Assembly: GCA_905221605.1 (NCBI GenBank)
Contig: CAJNDS010002082.1
Location: 460,001-507,500 of the forward strand
Length of the DNA stretch: 47,500 bases
DNA from: Symbiodinium natans
Taxonomy: Eukaryota; Sar; Dinophyceae; Suessiales; Symbiodiniaceae
Direction of reading: 5' to 3'
In this document: positions 20,301 through 29,309 of the stretch, piece after piece
How positions within the stretch are numbered: the stretch's first letter is position 1
How the letters are laid out: every line of letters begins with the position of its first letter
Made by a program: the position numbers and the translations under genes
The notes under the pieces: model-generated
Told to the model about the DNA's origin: nothing
Databases searched by the model: none
What the model saw: the letters and a program-made list of their open reading frames with translations, nothing else

Positions 20301-23300
20301 AGTTATCATAATTATGATAACTCAGGTTTGGGAACCTAAAGTTATCATAATTATGATAACTCAGGTTTGGGAACCTAAGGTTATCATAATTATGATAACT
20401 CAGGTTTGGGAACCTAAAGTTATCATAATTATGATAACTCAGGCTTGGGAACCTAAGGTTATCATAATCATGATAACTCAGACTGGGGACCTTAAAGCTA
20501 TCATAATTATGATGACTCAGGTTTGGGAACCTAAAGTTATCATAATCATGATAACTCAGGTTTGGGAACCTAAAGTTATCATAATTATGATAACTCAGAT
20601 TATGGACACTTTAATTAATTTAATTAATCTAACTAATTCGATTAATTCAATTAATCCAATTAATTGAATTAATTGAATTAATTGAATTAGCGAAAGAGGT
20701 TTTTCGAATTCAATTAATTCAATTAATTCAATTAATTCAATTAATTCAATTAATTCAATTATGTGGGGTTCCCTAATCGAGATCCGGATTTCCCGCGTAT
20801 TGAATTAATTCAATTAATTCAATTAATTCAATTAATTCAATTAATTCAATTAATTCAATTAATTCAATTAATTGAATTAATTGAATTAATTGAATTAATT
20901 GAATTAGCGAAAGATGCTTTTCGAATTCAATTAATTCAATTAATCCAATTAATTGAATTAATTGAATTAATTGAATTAGCGAAAGATGCTTTTCGAATTC
21001 AATTAATTCAATTAATCCAATTAATTGAATTAATTGAATTAATTGAATTAATTGAATTAATTGAATTAATTCAATAGAGGGAAAATCTTTGTTTTAAAAA
21101 AAAAAACAGATAATTGAATTAATTGAATTAATTGAATTAGCGAAAGATGCTTTTCGAATTCAATTAATTCAATTAATCCAATTAATTGAATTAATTGAAT
21201 TAATTGAATTAGCGAAAGAGGTTTTTCGAATTCAATTAATTCAATTAATTCAATTATGTGGGGTTCCCTAATCGAAATCCGGATTTCCCGCGTATTGAAT
21301 TAATTCAATTAATTCAATTAATTCAATTAATTCAATTAATTCAATTAATTCAATTAATTCAATTAATTCAATTCATTCAATTAATTGAATTAATTGAATT
21401 AATTCAATAGAGGGAAAATCTTTGTTAAAAAAAAAAAACAGATAATTGAATTAATTAAATTAATTGAATTAGCGAAAGATGCTTTTCGAATTCAATTAAT
21501 TCAATTAATCCAATTAATTGAATTAATTGAATTAATTGAATTAATTAATTGAATTAGCGAAAGAGGTTTTTCGAATTCAATTAATTCAATTAATTCAATT
21601 ATGTGGGGTTCCCTAATCGAAATCCGGATTTCCCGCGTATTGAATTAATTCAATTAATTCAATTAATTCAAATAATTCAAGTAATTCAATTCATTCAATT
21701 AATTGAATTAATTGAATTAATTGAATTAGCGAAAGATGCTTTTCGAATTCAATTAATTCAATTAATCCAATTAATTGAATTAATTGAATTAATTGAATTA
21801 GCGAAAGATGCTTTTCGAATTCAATTAATTCAATTAATCCAATTAATTGAATTAATTGAATTAATTGAATTAATTGAATTAATTGAATTAATTGAATTAA
21901 TTGAATTAATTCAATAGAGGGAAAATCTTTGTTTTTAAAAAAAACAGATAATTGAATTAATTGAATTAATTGAATTAGCGAAAGATGCTTTTCGAATTCA
22001 ATTAATTCAATTAATCCAATTAATTGAATTAATTGAATTAATTGAATTAGCGAAAGAGGTTTTTCGAATTCAATTAATTCAATTAATTCAATTATGTGGG
22101 GTTCCCTAATCGAAATCCGGATTTCCCGCGTATTGAATTAATTCAATTAATTCAATTAATTCAATTAATTCAATTAATTCAATTAATTCAATTAATTCAA
22201 TTAATTGAATTAATTGAATTAGCGAAAGATGCTTTTCGAATTCAATTAATTCAATTAATCCAATTAATTGAATTAATTGAATTAATTGAATTAGCGAAAG
22301 ATGCCTTTCGAATTCAATTAATTCAATTAATCCAATTAATTCAATTAATTGAATTAATTGAATTAATTGAATTAATTGAATTAATTCAATAGAGGGAAAA
22401 TCTTTTTTTTTTTTAAAAAAAACAGATAATTGAATTAATTGAATTAATTGAATTAATTGAATTAGCGAAAGATGCTTTTCGAATTCAATTAATTCAATTA
22501 ATCCAATTAATTGAATTAATTGAATTAATTGAATTAGCGAAAGAGGTTTTTCGAATTCAATTAATTCAATTAATCCAATTAATTGAATTAATTATATTAA
22601 TTGAATTCGCAAAAGAAATTTGTTGATTTCTATTAATTCAATTAATTAAATTAATTAAATTAATTAAATTAATAAATTAATTAAATTAATTAAATAAATT
22701 AAATAGAAGGCAAGCAAGAGGATACGCAAAATAGACCCGAAAGGGCTCTCTCACATATATATATATATAATTGTATATATATATATATATCGATCATAGG
22801 CATGATGCAAACTTGTGACGAATCTTAAGCAAAGAATCTCGGAAGCCACCTGGACGATGCCTTGCTGCGCCGCGATGACCTCCGGCGGCGCTGGATCCTC
22901 ACACACGGAGCACCCAACCTCAAAGTTTGCCCTTCCTCCACCATCGCCGCGAGCGCAGCTTGAGATGCGCATCAGCTGAAGCTACCAGCACCTACCATGA
23001 ATCGATGAGACGTGGCCTTGACTTGCTTTGCCAAGGGCTCCTGGCTCAAGTCAGGTTACCCCATGCAACAGCCACCGTGTGCGGCGTATGCGGCTGTCCT
23101 TGGGCGGGCCGCTCATGGTGTGGGTCTTGCCAGAGCCTTTTGCCAACTTGCGTCTCAACGAGGCTCTCCAAAGATGTCAAGCAAAAGGGAGGACACAATG
23201 TCACGCTATGCACCATGCCACGGGCCTGTGATTCCGTAGCCTTCAGTTCGGAAGCAGGTTGTAAAAGAGCGATCGCCGGACTAGATGCGCAGCTCGCTTC

Positions 23301-24317
23301 GCAGCTCGCTTCGCAGCTCAGCGTCAGAGGCCGGTACAGAAAACAACGCCGTTGTAGCCTTCCATCACCCTGTCGACAACTGGAGCGACGTGCTCGAACA
23401 CATCCTTCGCGTGATTCGTGTTCGCACAGACCCAGAGCCGAGACTGAGCCAAGACCGAGGAAAGCTCCGCTTGTGTCCCTTCCTCGCTGATGAACCCTGC
23501 GTGCCAGAATGGAAGCAAAAAGAGACATGGGCAGAGCACCGTGCTGGTGCTCCGCACGTCGTTGAATGCGCGTCTCTGTCGCTCTCTCTCTTCCTTCAAT
23601 TGTATATATTATATATATTTCTTTCTGTTGTGATTTATTTCTTTCTGTATTTTCTTTATTTCTTTCTTTTTGTGTTTCTTTCTTTCTTTCTGCCTTGCTT
23701 TGTTTCTTTATTTCTTCATTTCTTTGTTTCTTTACTTCTTCCTTCCTTCCTTCTTTCTCTCTTCTCTCTTTCACTCTTTTTCAATCTCTTTCACTCGCTC
23801 TCTCTCTCTCTCTCTCTCGCTCTCGCTCTCGCTCTCGCTCGCTCTCTCTCTCTCTCCCCTCATCTCTCGCAGGACGATTCTTGCGTACGTTGCGTGTCTT
23901 GGCAAGCCGCCGTTGCACCGGAAGACTTTGGCTTCGGAAGGCCGGCTCCTGAGAAATTCCGCGCAGAAACATTGAGAAATGCTGAAAGAAATAGAGGGAA
24001 CTTCTCCTGCCGTTCTGGATGCTTTGGCCGGTCTGCTCTTCAGACTCGAGCCGTAGCCCCACCTCGAACCAGCTGTGTGCGAAGTCGCACTTAGACACGG
24101 GTTCGCAAAGCCGTGTCTTCAAGACAGCTCTCCGCCTTGCCGCTCTTGCCCGCAATGGCGGAGAGCTTGATGCGGCTGCCCTGAGAACAACGGGCAGCCA
24201 ATGCAAAGGAGCACGGCTCAACAGTCCACGAAGATCAGAAGCTCTGTGACTCTCCACCTCCTTCAGCAAGGGCCGGCATCGCACCAGCACACCGACCGGG
24301 GCAGAGCCGGAGTTCAC
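7072..24317 (-). CDS. kinesin motor domain, about 20 exons, spanning 17 kb
   Basis: Microtubule motor ATPase. Minus-strand exons: 24317-24258 ([10 protein letters not shown]), 24180-24107, 23948-23911 (KVFRCN), 23496-23468 (FISEEGTQ), 23404-23338 ([17 protein letters not shown]), 23240-23226 (15 nt, P-loop), 23136-23099 (SGKTHTMSG), 22897-22850 (ends QQGIVQ), 12000-11954 ([10 protein letters not shown]), 11883-11853 (IFTVE), 11785-11717 ([15 protein letters not shown]), 11645 to an unresolved end (AKLEVKQ), 11446 to about 11380 ([15 protein letters not shown]), an unresolved start near 8.1 kb to 7940 ([13 protein letters not shown]), 7838-7766 ([12 protein letters not shown]), 7719-7702 (18 nt), 7622-7562 ([12 protein letters not shown]), 7474-7423 ([12 protein letters not shown]), 7319-7230 ([20 protein letters not shown]) and 7159-7072 ([11 protein letters not shown]). 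P-loop ([12 protein letters not shown] across three exons) and switch II (DLAGSE) are intact. Switch I is divergent: SAKQRRSH where NxxSSRSH is usual. The full motor order occurs once with no redundancy. The true start and the tail are not placed, and the subfamily is undetermined. After 7072 the frame would stop within 8 codons if unspliced. Confidence 0.88.
8383..10456 (-). CDS. SRSF2-like SR splicing factor (RRM), nested in a kinesin intron
   Basis: RNA-recognition-motif protein resembling SRSF2, a pre-mRNA splicing regulator expected in the nucleus. Exons: 10456-10404 ([17 protein letters not shown], the RNP2 side), 10332-10248 ([12 protein letters not shown], then RNP1 RGFAFVRF), 10160 to about 10146 (DKRDA), an unresolved microexon, and 10059-10006 ([18 protein letters not shown]). 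GRIGDVY, the RNP1 octamer, DKRDAE and MDG follow the SRSF2-type RRM order. A later exon at 8425-8383 reads [15 protein letters not shown] and could be the start of an RS domain; its link to the RRM exons is inferred. Resolved introns use GA-AG and, at 10248 or 10251, GC or GA. The first exon with the ATG was not found. The gene lies between kinesin exons at about 11.38 and 8.1 kb, on the same strand. The RRM is secure; the 3' extent is not. Confidence 0.8.
8765..8945. repeat. short tandem repeat, about 65 bp x 2.5
   Basis: A unit containing GTCGAACATG and CCATCCGAATT recurs at about 65-bp spacing. It lies inside the kinesin/SR intronic region, upstream of the RS-like exon. Confidence 0.75.
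8950..10000. other. no gene identified
   Basis: Only overlapping short frames without family signal. This is intronic space of the nested SR gene and of the kinesin. Confidence 0.5.
10460..11375. other. kinesin intron sequence, no further exons identified
   Basis: Lies between the first recognised RRM exon and the kinesin exon ending near 11380. It may hold the SR gene's first exon and promoter. It has a TA microsatellite at 11025-11060. No other coding signal was convincing. Confidence 0.45.
12295..12400. repeat. degenerate telomere-like CCCTAAA tract
   Basis: Irregular AAACCCTAAA, CCGTAAATCCTAAA and TTAGGGT units at the left border of the GA-rich repeat block. TTTAGGG-type telomeres are known in plants, dinoflagellates and apicomplexans. 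This is an interstitial, decayed copy. Confidence 0.7.
12410..15690. repeat. tandem 0.85-0.95-kb GA-rich repeat units, about 3.5-4 copies
   Basis: The landmark TTTGCAGGACTTTCTCTATC occurs near 12656, 13502, 14446, with a diverged copy near 15128. The first two units are nearly identical over more than 800 bp and differ mainly in the length of internal (GA)n runs; later units are more diverged. There is no coding potential beyond low-complexity frames. Confidence 0.9.
15691..16060. other. AT-rich non-coding stretch
   Basis: Simple AATATGAAT and TTAATGTTA-like sequence, then a repeated motif GACATGTCCAAAAACGG (about 15945, 16023 and 16186). No gene. Confidence 0.6.
16060..16125. repeat. degenerate telomere-like TTTAGGG tract
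   Basis: Contains TAAGGGTTTA, TTAGGGTTTAAG and CGGGTTTAGGGA units. It is in the opposite orientation to the tract at 12.3 kb, so the two bracket the GA-rich block. Confidence 0.65.
16225..16465. repeat. short repeats with GAAGACGCACCA core
   Basis: The core GAAGACGCACCAATAAGCA recurs about five times at irregular spacing with changes such as CGCCACTAAGCA. Confidence 0.7.
16351..16809. repeat. inverted repeat with 39-bp arms around an AT-rich core
   Basis: Arm 16351-16389 is nearly the exact reverse complement of 16771-16809 (about 37 of 39 positions by eye). The 380-bp core is AT-rich and non-coding. The form resembles a foldback element or MITE, but I see no clear target-site duplication. 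Confidence 0.8.
17040..17255. repeat. tandem inverted repeats (GGCGGTTCAACAGTACC)
   Basis: GGCGGTTCAACAGTACC and its reverse complement alternate along the block, separated by short loops with TTGTTTTAAAGGAAACAG or AGAGACAACCTC. Each neighbouring pair can form a hairpin. Confidence 0.88.
17256..17825. repeat. 60-bp minisatellite (AAATCGCAAGCAGTGTCCCCC)
   Basis: About nine units of 45-60 bp. Two variants, ending in GTGGAAAACTGAGCTCTC or TTGGAAAACTGAGCGCCC, mostly alternate, which gives a 120-bp dimer. Confidence 0.92.
17826..20065. repeat. 60-bp minisatellite (AAATCGCAAGCCCTGGTCC)
   Basis: About thirty units of roughly 60 bp with TTTTGCTCCAAAGAGTC linkers. Groups of five or six variants repeat in order (near-identical blocks begin near 18203, 18510, 18810 and 19141), so there is a higher-order repeat of about 300-330 bp. 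It shares the core AAATCGCAAGC with the preceding array and is interrupted at 19266-19768. Confidence 0.92.
19266..19768. repeat. 500-bp palindromic insert inside the minisatellite
   Basis: Built of about six copies of TTGGCCAAATTTTGCC facing its reverse complement across 10-15-nt loops, with arms of up to about 24-27 bp including the flanking CGCGGCTCGA. The spacers are themselves inverted copies: 19308-19352 against 19497-19541, and 19411-19445 against 19583-19622. The flanking array resumes within a unit at CCCTGGTCCC. Confidence 0.9.
20219..20612. repeat. array of a 22-bp perfect palindrome
   Basis: About ten copies of AGTTATCATAATTATGATAACT-type palindromes (core TTATCATAATTATGATAA) at about 39-41-bp spacing. 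They are separated by CAGGTTTGGGAACCTAA, itself a small inverted repeat (GGTT/AACC). Confidence 0.93.
20607..22705. repeat. 9-bp satellite (ATTGAATTA) in alternating orientation with higher-order units
   Basis: Runs of ATTGAATTA switch to the reverse complement and back. Switch points carry AGCGAAAGATGCTTTTCGAATTC. Longer units begin with TATGTGGGGTTCCCTAATCG near 20760, 21254, 21600 and 22095 and contain GAGGGAAAATCTTTG next to poly-T/A. Because 9 is a multiple of 3, the frames read IEL or IQL repeats, which I regard as non-coding. Confidence 0.93.
23575..23870. repeat. pyrimidine-rich microsatellite in a kinesin intron
   Basis: TTTCTTTC-type, then (CT)n and (CTCTCG)n on the plus strand, inside the 414-nt GC-AG intron 23497-23910. 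In the transcript (minus sense) it is a long purine tract. Confidence 0.9.
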
Positions 24318-24358
24318 CTCCCCCCAAACATCAAAGGGCCGCGAAGGAAGTCACTTAC

Positions 24359-24825
24359 CCCCGCAAGCTTCCAATGCTCTCTGAGTTATATGCTCTCTGT
24401 CTCCCACGCCTGACCCACAGATGCCTGGGATGGACTCGATGGAGACTGAGAGGTTAGGTCCTGGATTCACAGATGCCAATTGCAAGAATGATCCGAAACC
24501 ACACCTCTGCAAAAAAGTATTTATCCTTGCGTCCTCCTCCGCCAACTCCTCATCCTCGTCCTCGTCCTCCTTGCAAACACACGAAACATCACTCAGACCC
24601 AACCCACCTACTAAAAACTCGGTCGCCACACGGTAGCCCCCTGCGATGAGGTCCTCAACCTCGTCCTCCTCCTCCTCGGCGCCCTGATAACTTGGCATAC
24701 GTATGTGTGAAAGTGCTAATTATGCCTGCTATGCCATATTGCCTTGAGCGCCCAGCCGCCAGCCCTACGTTCAACAGTTGCTGCTGCCGTGCTCTGAGGA
24801 GGTCCAGGTCTGAAGGTCCTTCCTC
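24359..24825 (-). other. acidic exons just upstream of the kinesin motor
   Basis: Well-formed minus-strand exons: 24825-24769 (EEGPSDLDLLRARQQQLLN, GTAGGG donor), 24683-24612 (GAEEEEDEVEDLIAGGYRVA followed by TEFL, GTAGGT donor), 24569 to about 24526 (EDEDEDEELAEEDA, GA donor likely) and possibly 24409-24359 (GTAAGT donor). The first three are in phase with each other. I could not join the last ones to the first motor exon (24317-24258) in a single phase. They are either an acidic N-terminal extension of the kinesin or the 3' part of a separate gene. Confidence 0.45.
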
Positions 24826-24899
24826 CTGCATTGAATTTGGCACAGAAATCTGCAAAAGGTTGGCGACACAGCGCTCTCTCAGTACCGGTCTGCCTCCAC

Positions 24900-25430
24900 C
24901 GCTCCTGGCGAGCCTGGTTGCGACAAGCGCCTTGCATTAGGTTGGGCAAGATTTCGAGCAAGGAAGACGACAAACGAATTGCTGGGCATTGCCTGCTGCG
25001 AAGACCTCGCAGCCATTGGGAAGTGTCCTGCTGTACACGCAACCAGCAAGAATCTTGCTCGGCGCACTTTGCAGTGTTGTGGCGCCTCAGCGCCATTTTC
25101 CGCATCGTTACCTGGGTCGAATCTTGGGAAATCTGCTAAAGGCTGGAACCACGAATCTGCTCCGCGCGGTCGGCGTCACATAGTTGCGCTGGCGGCAGCG
25201 GTTAAGCCGAGAAAGGCACTGCTCATCGCACGGCTCAATGCGGCAGGGATGAGTACAACCGAGGCGACAGACTGTATAGAATCATGGGGCATTGTGAAGT
25301 TATTGCGATGCAGCTATATAGAGGTACTTTAGGCGAGAAACACTCAATTTTGCATGGCACATTCGGCACAAATACTCTAGGACATTTTGGCATGGCTAAA
25401 TTCTCTGTGTATGGACATGTGCAACTTCTG
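24900..25430. other. no gene identified
   Basis: Short overlapping frames only. It could be the intergenic region between the kinesin-side exons and the helix-rich gene. Confidence 0.4.
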
Positions 25431-28400
25431 TGCAGTTTCAGCTGTACGTGAATGGCTCCGGGGTCGGGAAGCGTTGTCCTGCCTTTGCAAAGGGCTCAGC
25501 AATGCCTACGGCTGTGGCGACTATCAAGAGGGTGTTGTCAAGGGCTATAGCTTTGCGTTCTCTCTCTCGACGCCAATCGCGCGTAGGGGACGTCGTAGGC
25601 GTAGGAACGTTGGGAAAGGAAGTTGTGAGTGCATAGTACATCGATAAGGTGCGCAAGCAAGTCCAAATCACGCGGCCCCAAGTCGCACACCACTTGGGCA
25701 ACCATGACGGCAACAGCGGACGGTGCCCGCACTGCAAGGTAACACCACGTGACTGGCTTTTCTAATAGACAGATCCCAGCTGCTAAGCGCTGCAGCACTT
25801 TCCAGTCCACACTGTGGTCCCCCAATGCTTTACGGGCCCCACAACTTTTGCCGCCCGTTCTGACCAGCACTTTCCAGCTCCAAAACTTGTCCGTGTACTT
25901 TTCGTGCACGTACAGCAGTCCATGCTTCTGCTCATCAGCTCACAGGATGAAGGGGGTGGTTTCAGCACGCTCGCCTACTCACCGGCCCTCCCCCTCTCCA
26001 TCACGCGCGGACCCTGGGAAACGGTGGACTGGCGCCTCCCCCCGTGCGCCCGAAGGAACCAGTAAACATGTCCCAGCAGAGCGCGACAGCACTTTCACTC
26101 TCAACAGCAAGACCGAGGCCGCTACACCTTCTTGGAGGCCGACTTTGCAACACGCATAAGAAACGGGGCACTTCTACCGGCCACTCATGGGTGAGTCGTC
26201 GGTCGAGCCCTGCTCAAGCAGTCACCATACGACGGGGCCACATTTTGCATCACTTGGGGAAAAGCTTAAGCATCCATAATCACCTGATTTGTTTGGGTGG
26301 AAGGGTGGAAGCCTGCTGTCATGCACGGGGTCTGTTTCTTTGGTGGCCTCAGGCCTGGTCGGATGAGTCGTCAGCGAACAACTCGCCAAGAATGAGCGTG
26401 CTTGCGTTGTGCAAACGTTTGACCTGCGAGGCACTTAACACATAGCCCAAACCTACCACGCGCGGACAGAGGCTGCGCCTGGTCACGCAAATTTTCCCAA
26501 CAGCAGCACACGGCCAAATTCAGGGCCACGAACAAAGCCGCAGGAAGACCAAACAGCCTTCGACCAAATGACGATTGCGCAGACGCGCGAACTCACATTC
26601 CCTAGCCCCCCACAAACCTGGAGCAGACGGCCGGCATGAGGATGTACATGATGGCAAGAAGAAAGGCGCCCTCGAATGTGGACCGCCACCACCTCGCTGC
26701 ACTTGTTCCCAGAAGAAGCGATATTTACTATTTTGCGAGCCGCTGGACGCGTCTGCAACTGGAAAGTGCTGGAGGCACAACATAAATTACGCCTGCTCGG
26801 CGTCAGCCCGGCGTAGCCATCATACTGAGGGACATCACGCGGCTCCATCGCAGGGGTTGCCATGTTCCACGAGAAAAACAGGATCATGTCACGCACACAT
26901 AGAGTCTTCAGGCCTGCCAGCTAGCTAGATGCTGTATTTCACGACAGGTCTTGAGACGATGTGGCCCTTTCACTGCAAGGCTCAGTTGACTGAAAACACC
27001 CACCAACACTGCAACATGGTTCAACAAAGCATCTGGCAGCGTGTTCTTTTCTCCACGGGTGACCAAACACACGGGCATTCGCCAGATCCGCGAGTCAATC
27101 CAGCCGCGTGGTCTACAAGAAGATTTGCCCGACGCTACCACAGACCATGCCACGCCAAACTTTCTTTGATCGTGTCACCCACGTGCATGAGATGCCAGAC
27201 AGGAATTGTCATGCGCCAACGTTGGAGGCACTTCTCTGCCTCCAGCCTGAGCTCGAGCTTGATGCCACGCCTGGCCCTGCTTCGGGCTTGGATGACTTGA
27301 CCGAGCACCAGTTCCAGTCGCGGAACCAGGTCCGGAAAAGGCTCGATGGATGCCAGGATGCGGCAAGCAAACAAACGGTCTGCATCAGCTGCCAGATCCC
27401 AAGTCATCCAATTCACCAATCTCATGGCATAGAAGCCGCGCACACTCCACGGGATACGGGAATGCAGGCATGCTTCCATCACCTCCAAGCACAGTCTCCA
27501 AAGCTCGGGTCTGCCTTTGGCATGCGAATACAAAGGCACCATGACGAGCTCGACTGCTTCAGAGCTAGCTGTCCACCAATGGCCAACTGCACGACGGTTG
27601 AAGAGGCATCGGAGTCCTGAAACGATCTGAGCCCGCAAAGCTCAGGAGCATCCCTGCGCAGCATCCGCCCCGCTCCTTCACAGCCAGCAGAGCTTCCGCC
27701 GGCAGCGGCCACCAGGAAAGTGTCGGGCCTGCACATGAGGTACAAGCACAGCTGGGCACCATCGGCCCCGTGTGGCAGATGGCGCCTCTCAGGCCTGATC
27801 AGCTCGACCATATGGTCAACCAGCACCTGCCCATGGCAGGCGCTGCACAGGTCACAGGCGCTGAGCTGGCTTCAGCATACGCTGGACACACTTGAACAGG
27901 CCGTGCCTTCGTCACCGACGGCGCTTTGCAAGCAGCCCGGATCTGGACAAAGTCCTTGACCTACCAAAATATAAATCTTCTTTTGGCCTTCGAACTTCGT
28001 CTTCTCATTCTCAGCGGCATCTTATGACTTACGAACTGCCAAGCCCAGCGCAGACAGAAATGCAGAGATCTGGGGGAACAACTCTTGCCTGCGGCAGCAT
28101 TCAGCTTATGCCCAGCCACTGAGTGGAGACACTGTGAAGCCCAAGATGCCGCCACGGACACCATGGGCTCATCCTCTTTGTGGGCTTCACCGTCATCTCC
28201 AGGACCTGCACAAGCCCCCCCCCAGGCATGGGATCTTTTCCTGTCCCGAGTCACTTTAAGGCCCTTGCTTCTTCGTGAACATGGCCCGGACCCTGAGCAA
28301 CATACTCAACTCGCACAGGAAACGCTTCGGATGTTGGCAGAGCAACAGCAGCCTGACAGCTGCTGAAGCTGCCCAGCATGCTGTCCAAGGTGGCTCGCGC

Positions 28401-29301
28401 CGCCTTACAGAAGCCTGGGATTCCCAGGGCAGCCACCGGTTCAGCACACGTCCCGGGCTCTGACGGAGTTCTTCACAAAACACTCGCAGAGTTGCTACCT
28501 GTGCTTACCTGTACTATGGTTCGCATCGCCCGGCATGGAGCATGTTTAAATTATGTTTACATGCGTTTACCCAGGCTTCCCGGCTGCCCAAACTGAGAAC
28601 GCACATGTCTTCCTGCCTCTCCTGGCAACGGCGGCTCGACAGGTCAGCACCGCAGATTTGGTCTTTGAAGATTACTTGCTTCTGACACTGGAATGAAGAG
28701 GCCTCATGTGAAGTCTCCCTGATACTGTATGAGGTTCTGGATGAAATCCATGCCTCGTTCTTGTCATGTCCGGCGACGTCCATGTATTCTTCTACCTCAT
28801 CTGGCGCCACATCCGACCTGGCACTCCCACTTTCAGCTGGGCTGGCAGGAACGGCCATCGAGGGAGGGGCGTGTAAGGTGCCATTGGGAGCGCCCCAATG
28901 TCTGGCATGCTGTCGGACACCTGATACCAAGGAGGCGAACGGTCAACCTGTTCGACAAGGCCGTGCTAGCAGTGTTGGCCTTCGGCTCAAGGAGTTCGCA
29001 CGCCATCTCGTCCGCACACGTCAGTGGTGTGACGCCGGCCTGTGCCATCAATCACTTTTCAGCCTGCATCTCAAACAAAAGGGTCCAGGCTTCGCAAAGC
29101 TTACCTCAACCACACTCGGAGCCAACCAGTCGGAGCAAGCCTTCGTTCAGGGAAATGGAGAATGGAGGTTAACAGTAAAAGATCTGGAGTTAATCGGCTT
29201 TGGCACCTTATCAGTTTAATGTTATGCTGCATGGCACTGCAGGGTGCATTGCAACTTCCCGATTGCCTGCGCGTATTGCGCGGCCATCTCCCAAAGAGCT
29301 C
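25430..29301 (-). CDS. multi-exon helix-rich protein of unknown family
   Basis: Minus-strand exons with good borders: about 29301-29239 (ALWEMAAQYAQAIGKLQ), 29140-29105 (ACSDWLAPSVVE), 29039-28948 (GVTPLTCADEMACELLEP), 28841 to about 28769 (PDEVEEYMDVAGHDKNE), 28681-28571 (KQVIFKDQICGADLSSRRCQ), 28352 to about 28265 (PKRFLCELSMLLRVRAMF), about 28165-28095 (VSVAASWASQCLHSVAGHKL), 28069-28033 (ISAFLSALGLAV), 27616-27217 (long exon: LWRLCLEVMEACLH, RLELVLGQVIQARSRARRG), about 25850-25640 (VLQRLAAGICLLEKP, DLGPRDLDLLAHLID) and about 25560-25480 (LDNTLLIVATAVGIAEPFAK). Several have exact in-phase joins, for example 29105 to 29039 and 28948 to 28841. The Leu-rich helical segments resemble an alpha-solenoid (HEAT, ARM or OPR/RAP type), but I recognise no diagnostic motif. 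It could be two genes; 25.9-27.1 kb has no exon I trust. Confidence 0.5.
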
Positions 29302-29309
29302 CTGTTGAT

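Larger units (their letters stand above)
12001..22849 (-). other. 10.85-kb kinesin intron filled with satellites
   Basis: The exon ending QQGIVQ at 22850 is followed by GTGGCT, and the exon starting [10 protein letters not shown] at 12000 is preceded by TGTGCAG. Both borders are phase 0, and the join rebuilds the conserved kinesin stretch GI-x-x-R-A-x-x-x-IF. Everything between is non-coding: GA-rich 0.85-kb units, AT-rich sequence, inverted repeats, two related AAATCGCAAGC minisatellites, a large palindromic insert, a 22-bp palindrome array and a 9-bp AATTGAATT-type satellite. No gene is visible inside. Confidence 0.85.

Noticed and set aside
17256-20612. CRISPR-like array (conserved repeat with spacers)
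   Set aside because: The spacers are themselves repeated and shared between units, the context is a eukaryotic intron, and no cas-like gene is present. These are minisatellites and palindrome arrays.
20763-22392. Long frames reading IEL and IQL repeats
   Set aside because: They follow from a 9-bp satellite whose period is a multiple of 3, lie within a well-defined intron and have no start context or codon variation.
28571-28681. SBP-box-like spacing: C-x-A-D-L, R and C at the distances seen in SBP zinc-finger proteins
   Set aside because: The first zinc-ligand Cys and the following His are absent, the Tyr is replaced, and no downstream CQQC block is seen. The spacing is probably chance.
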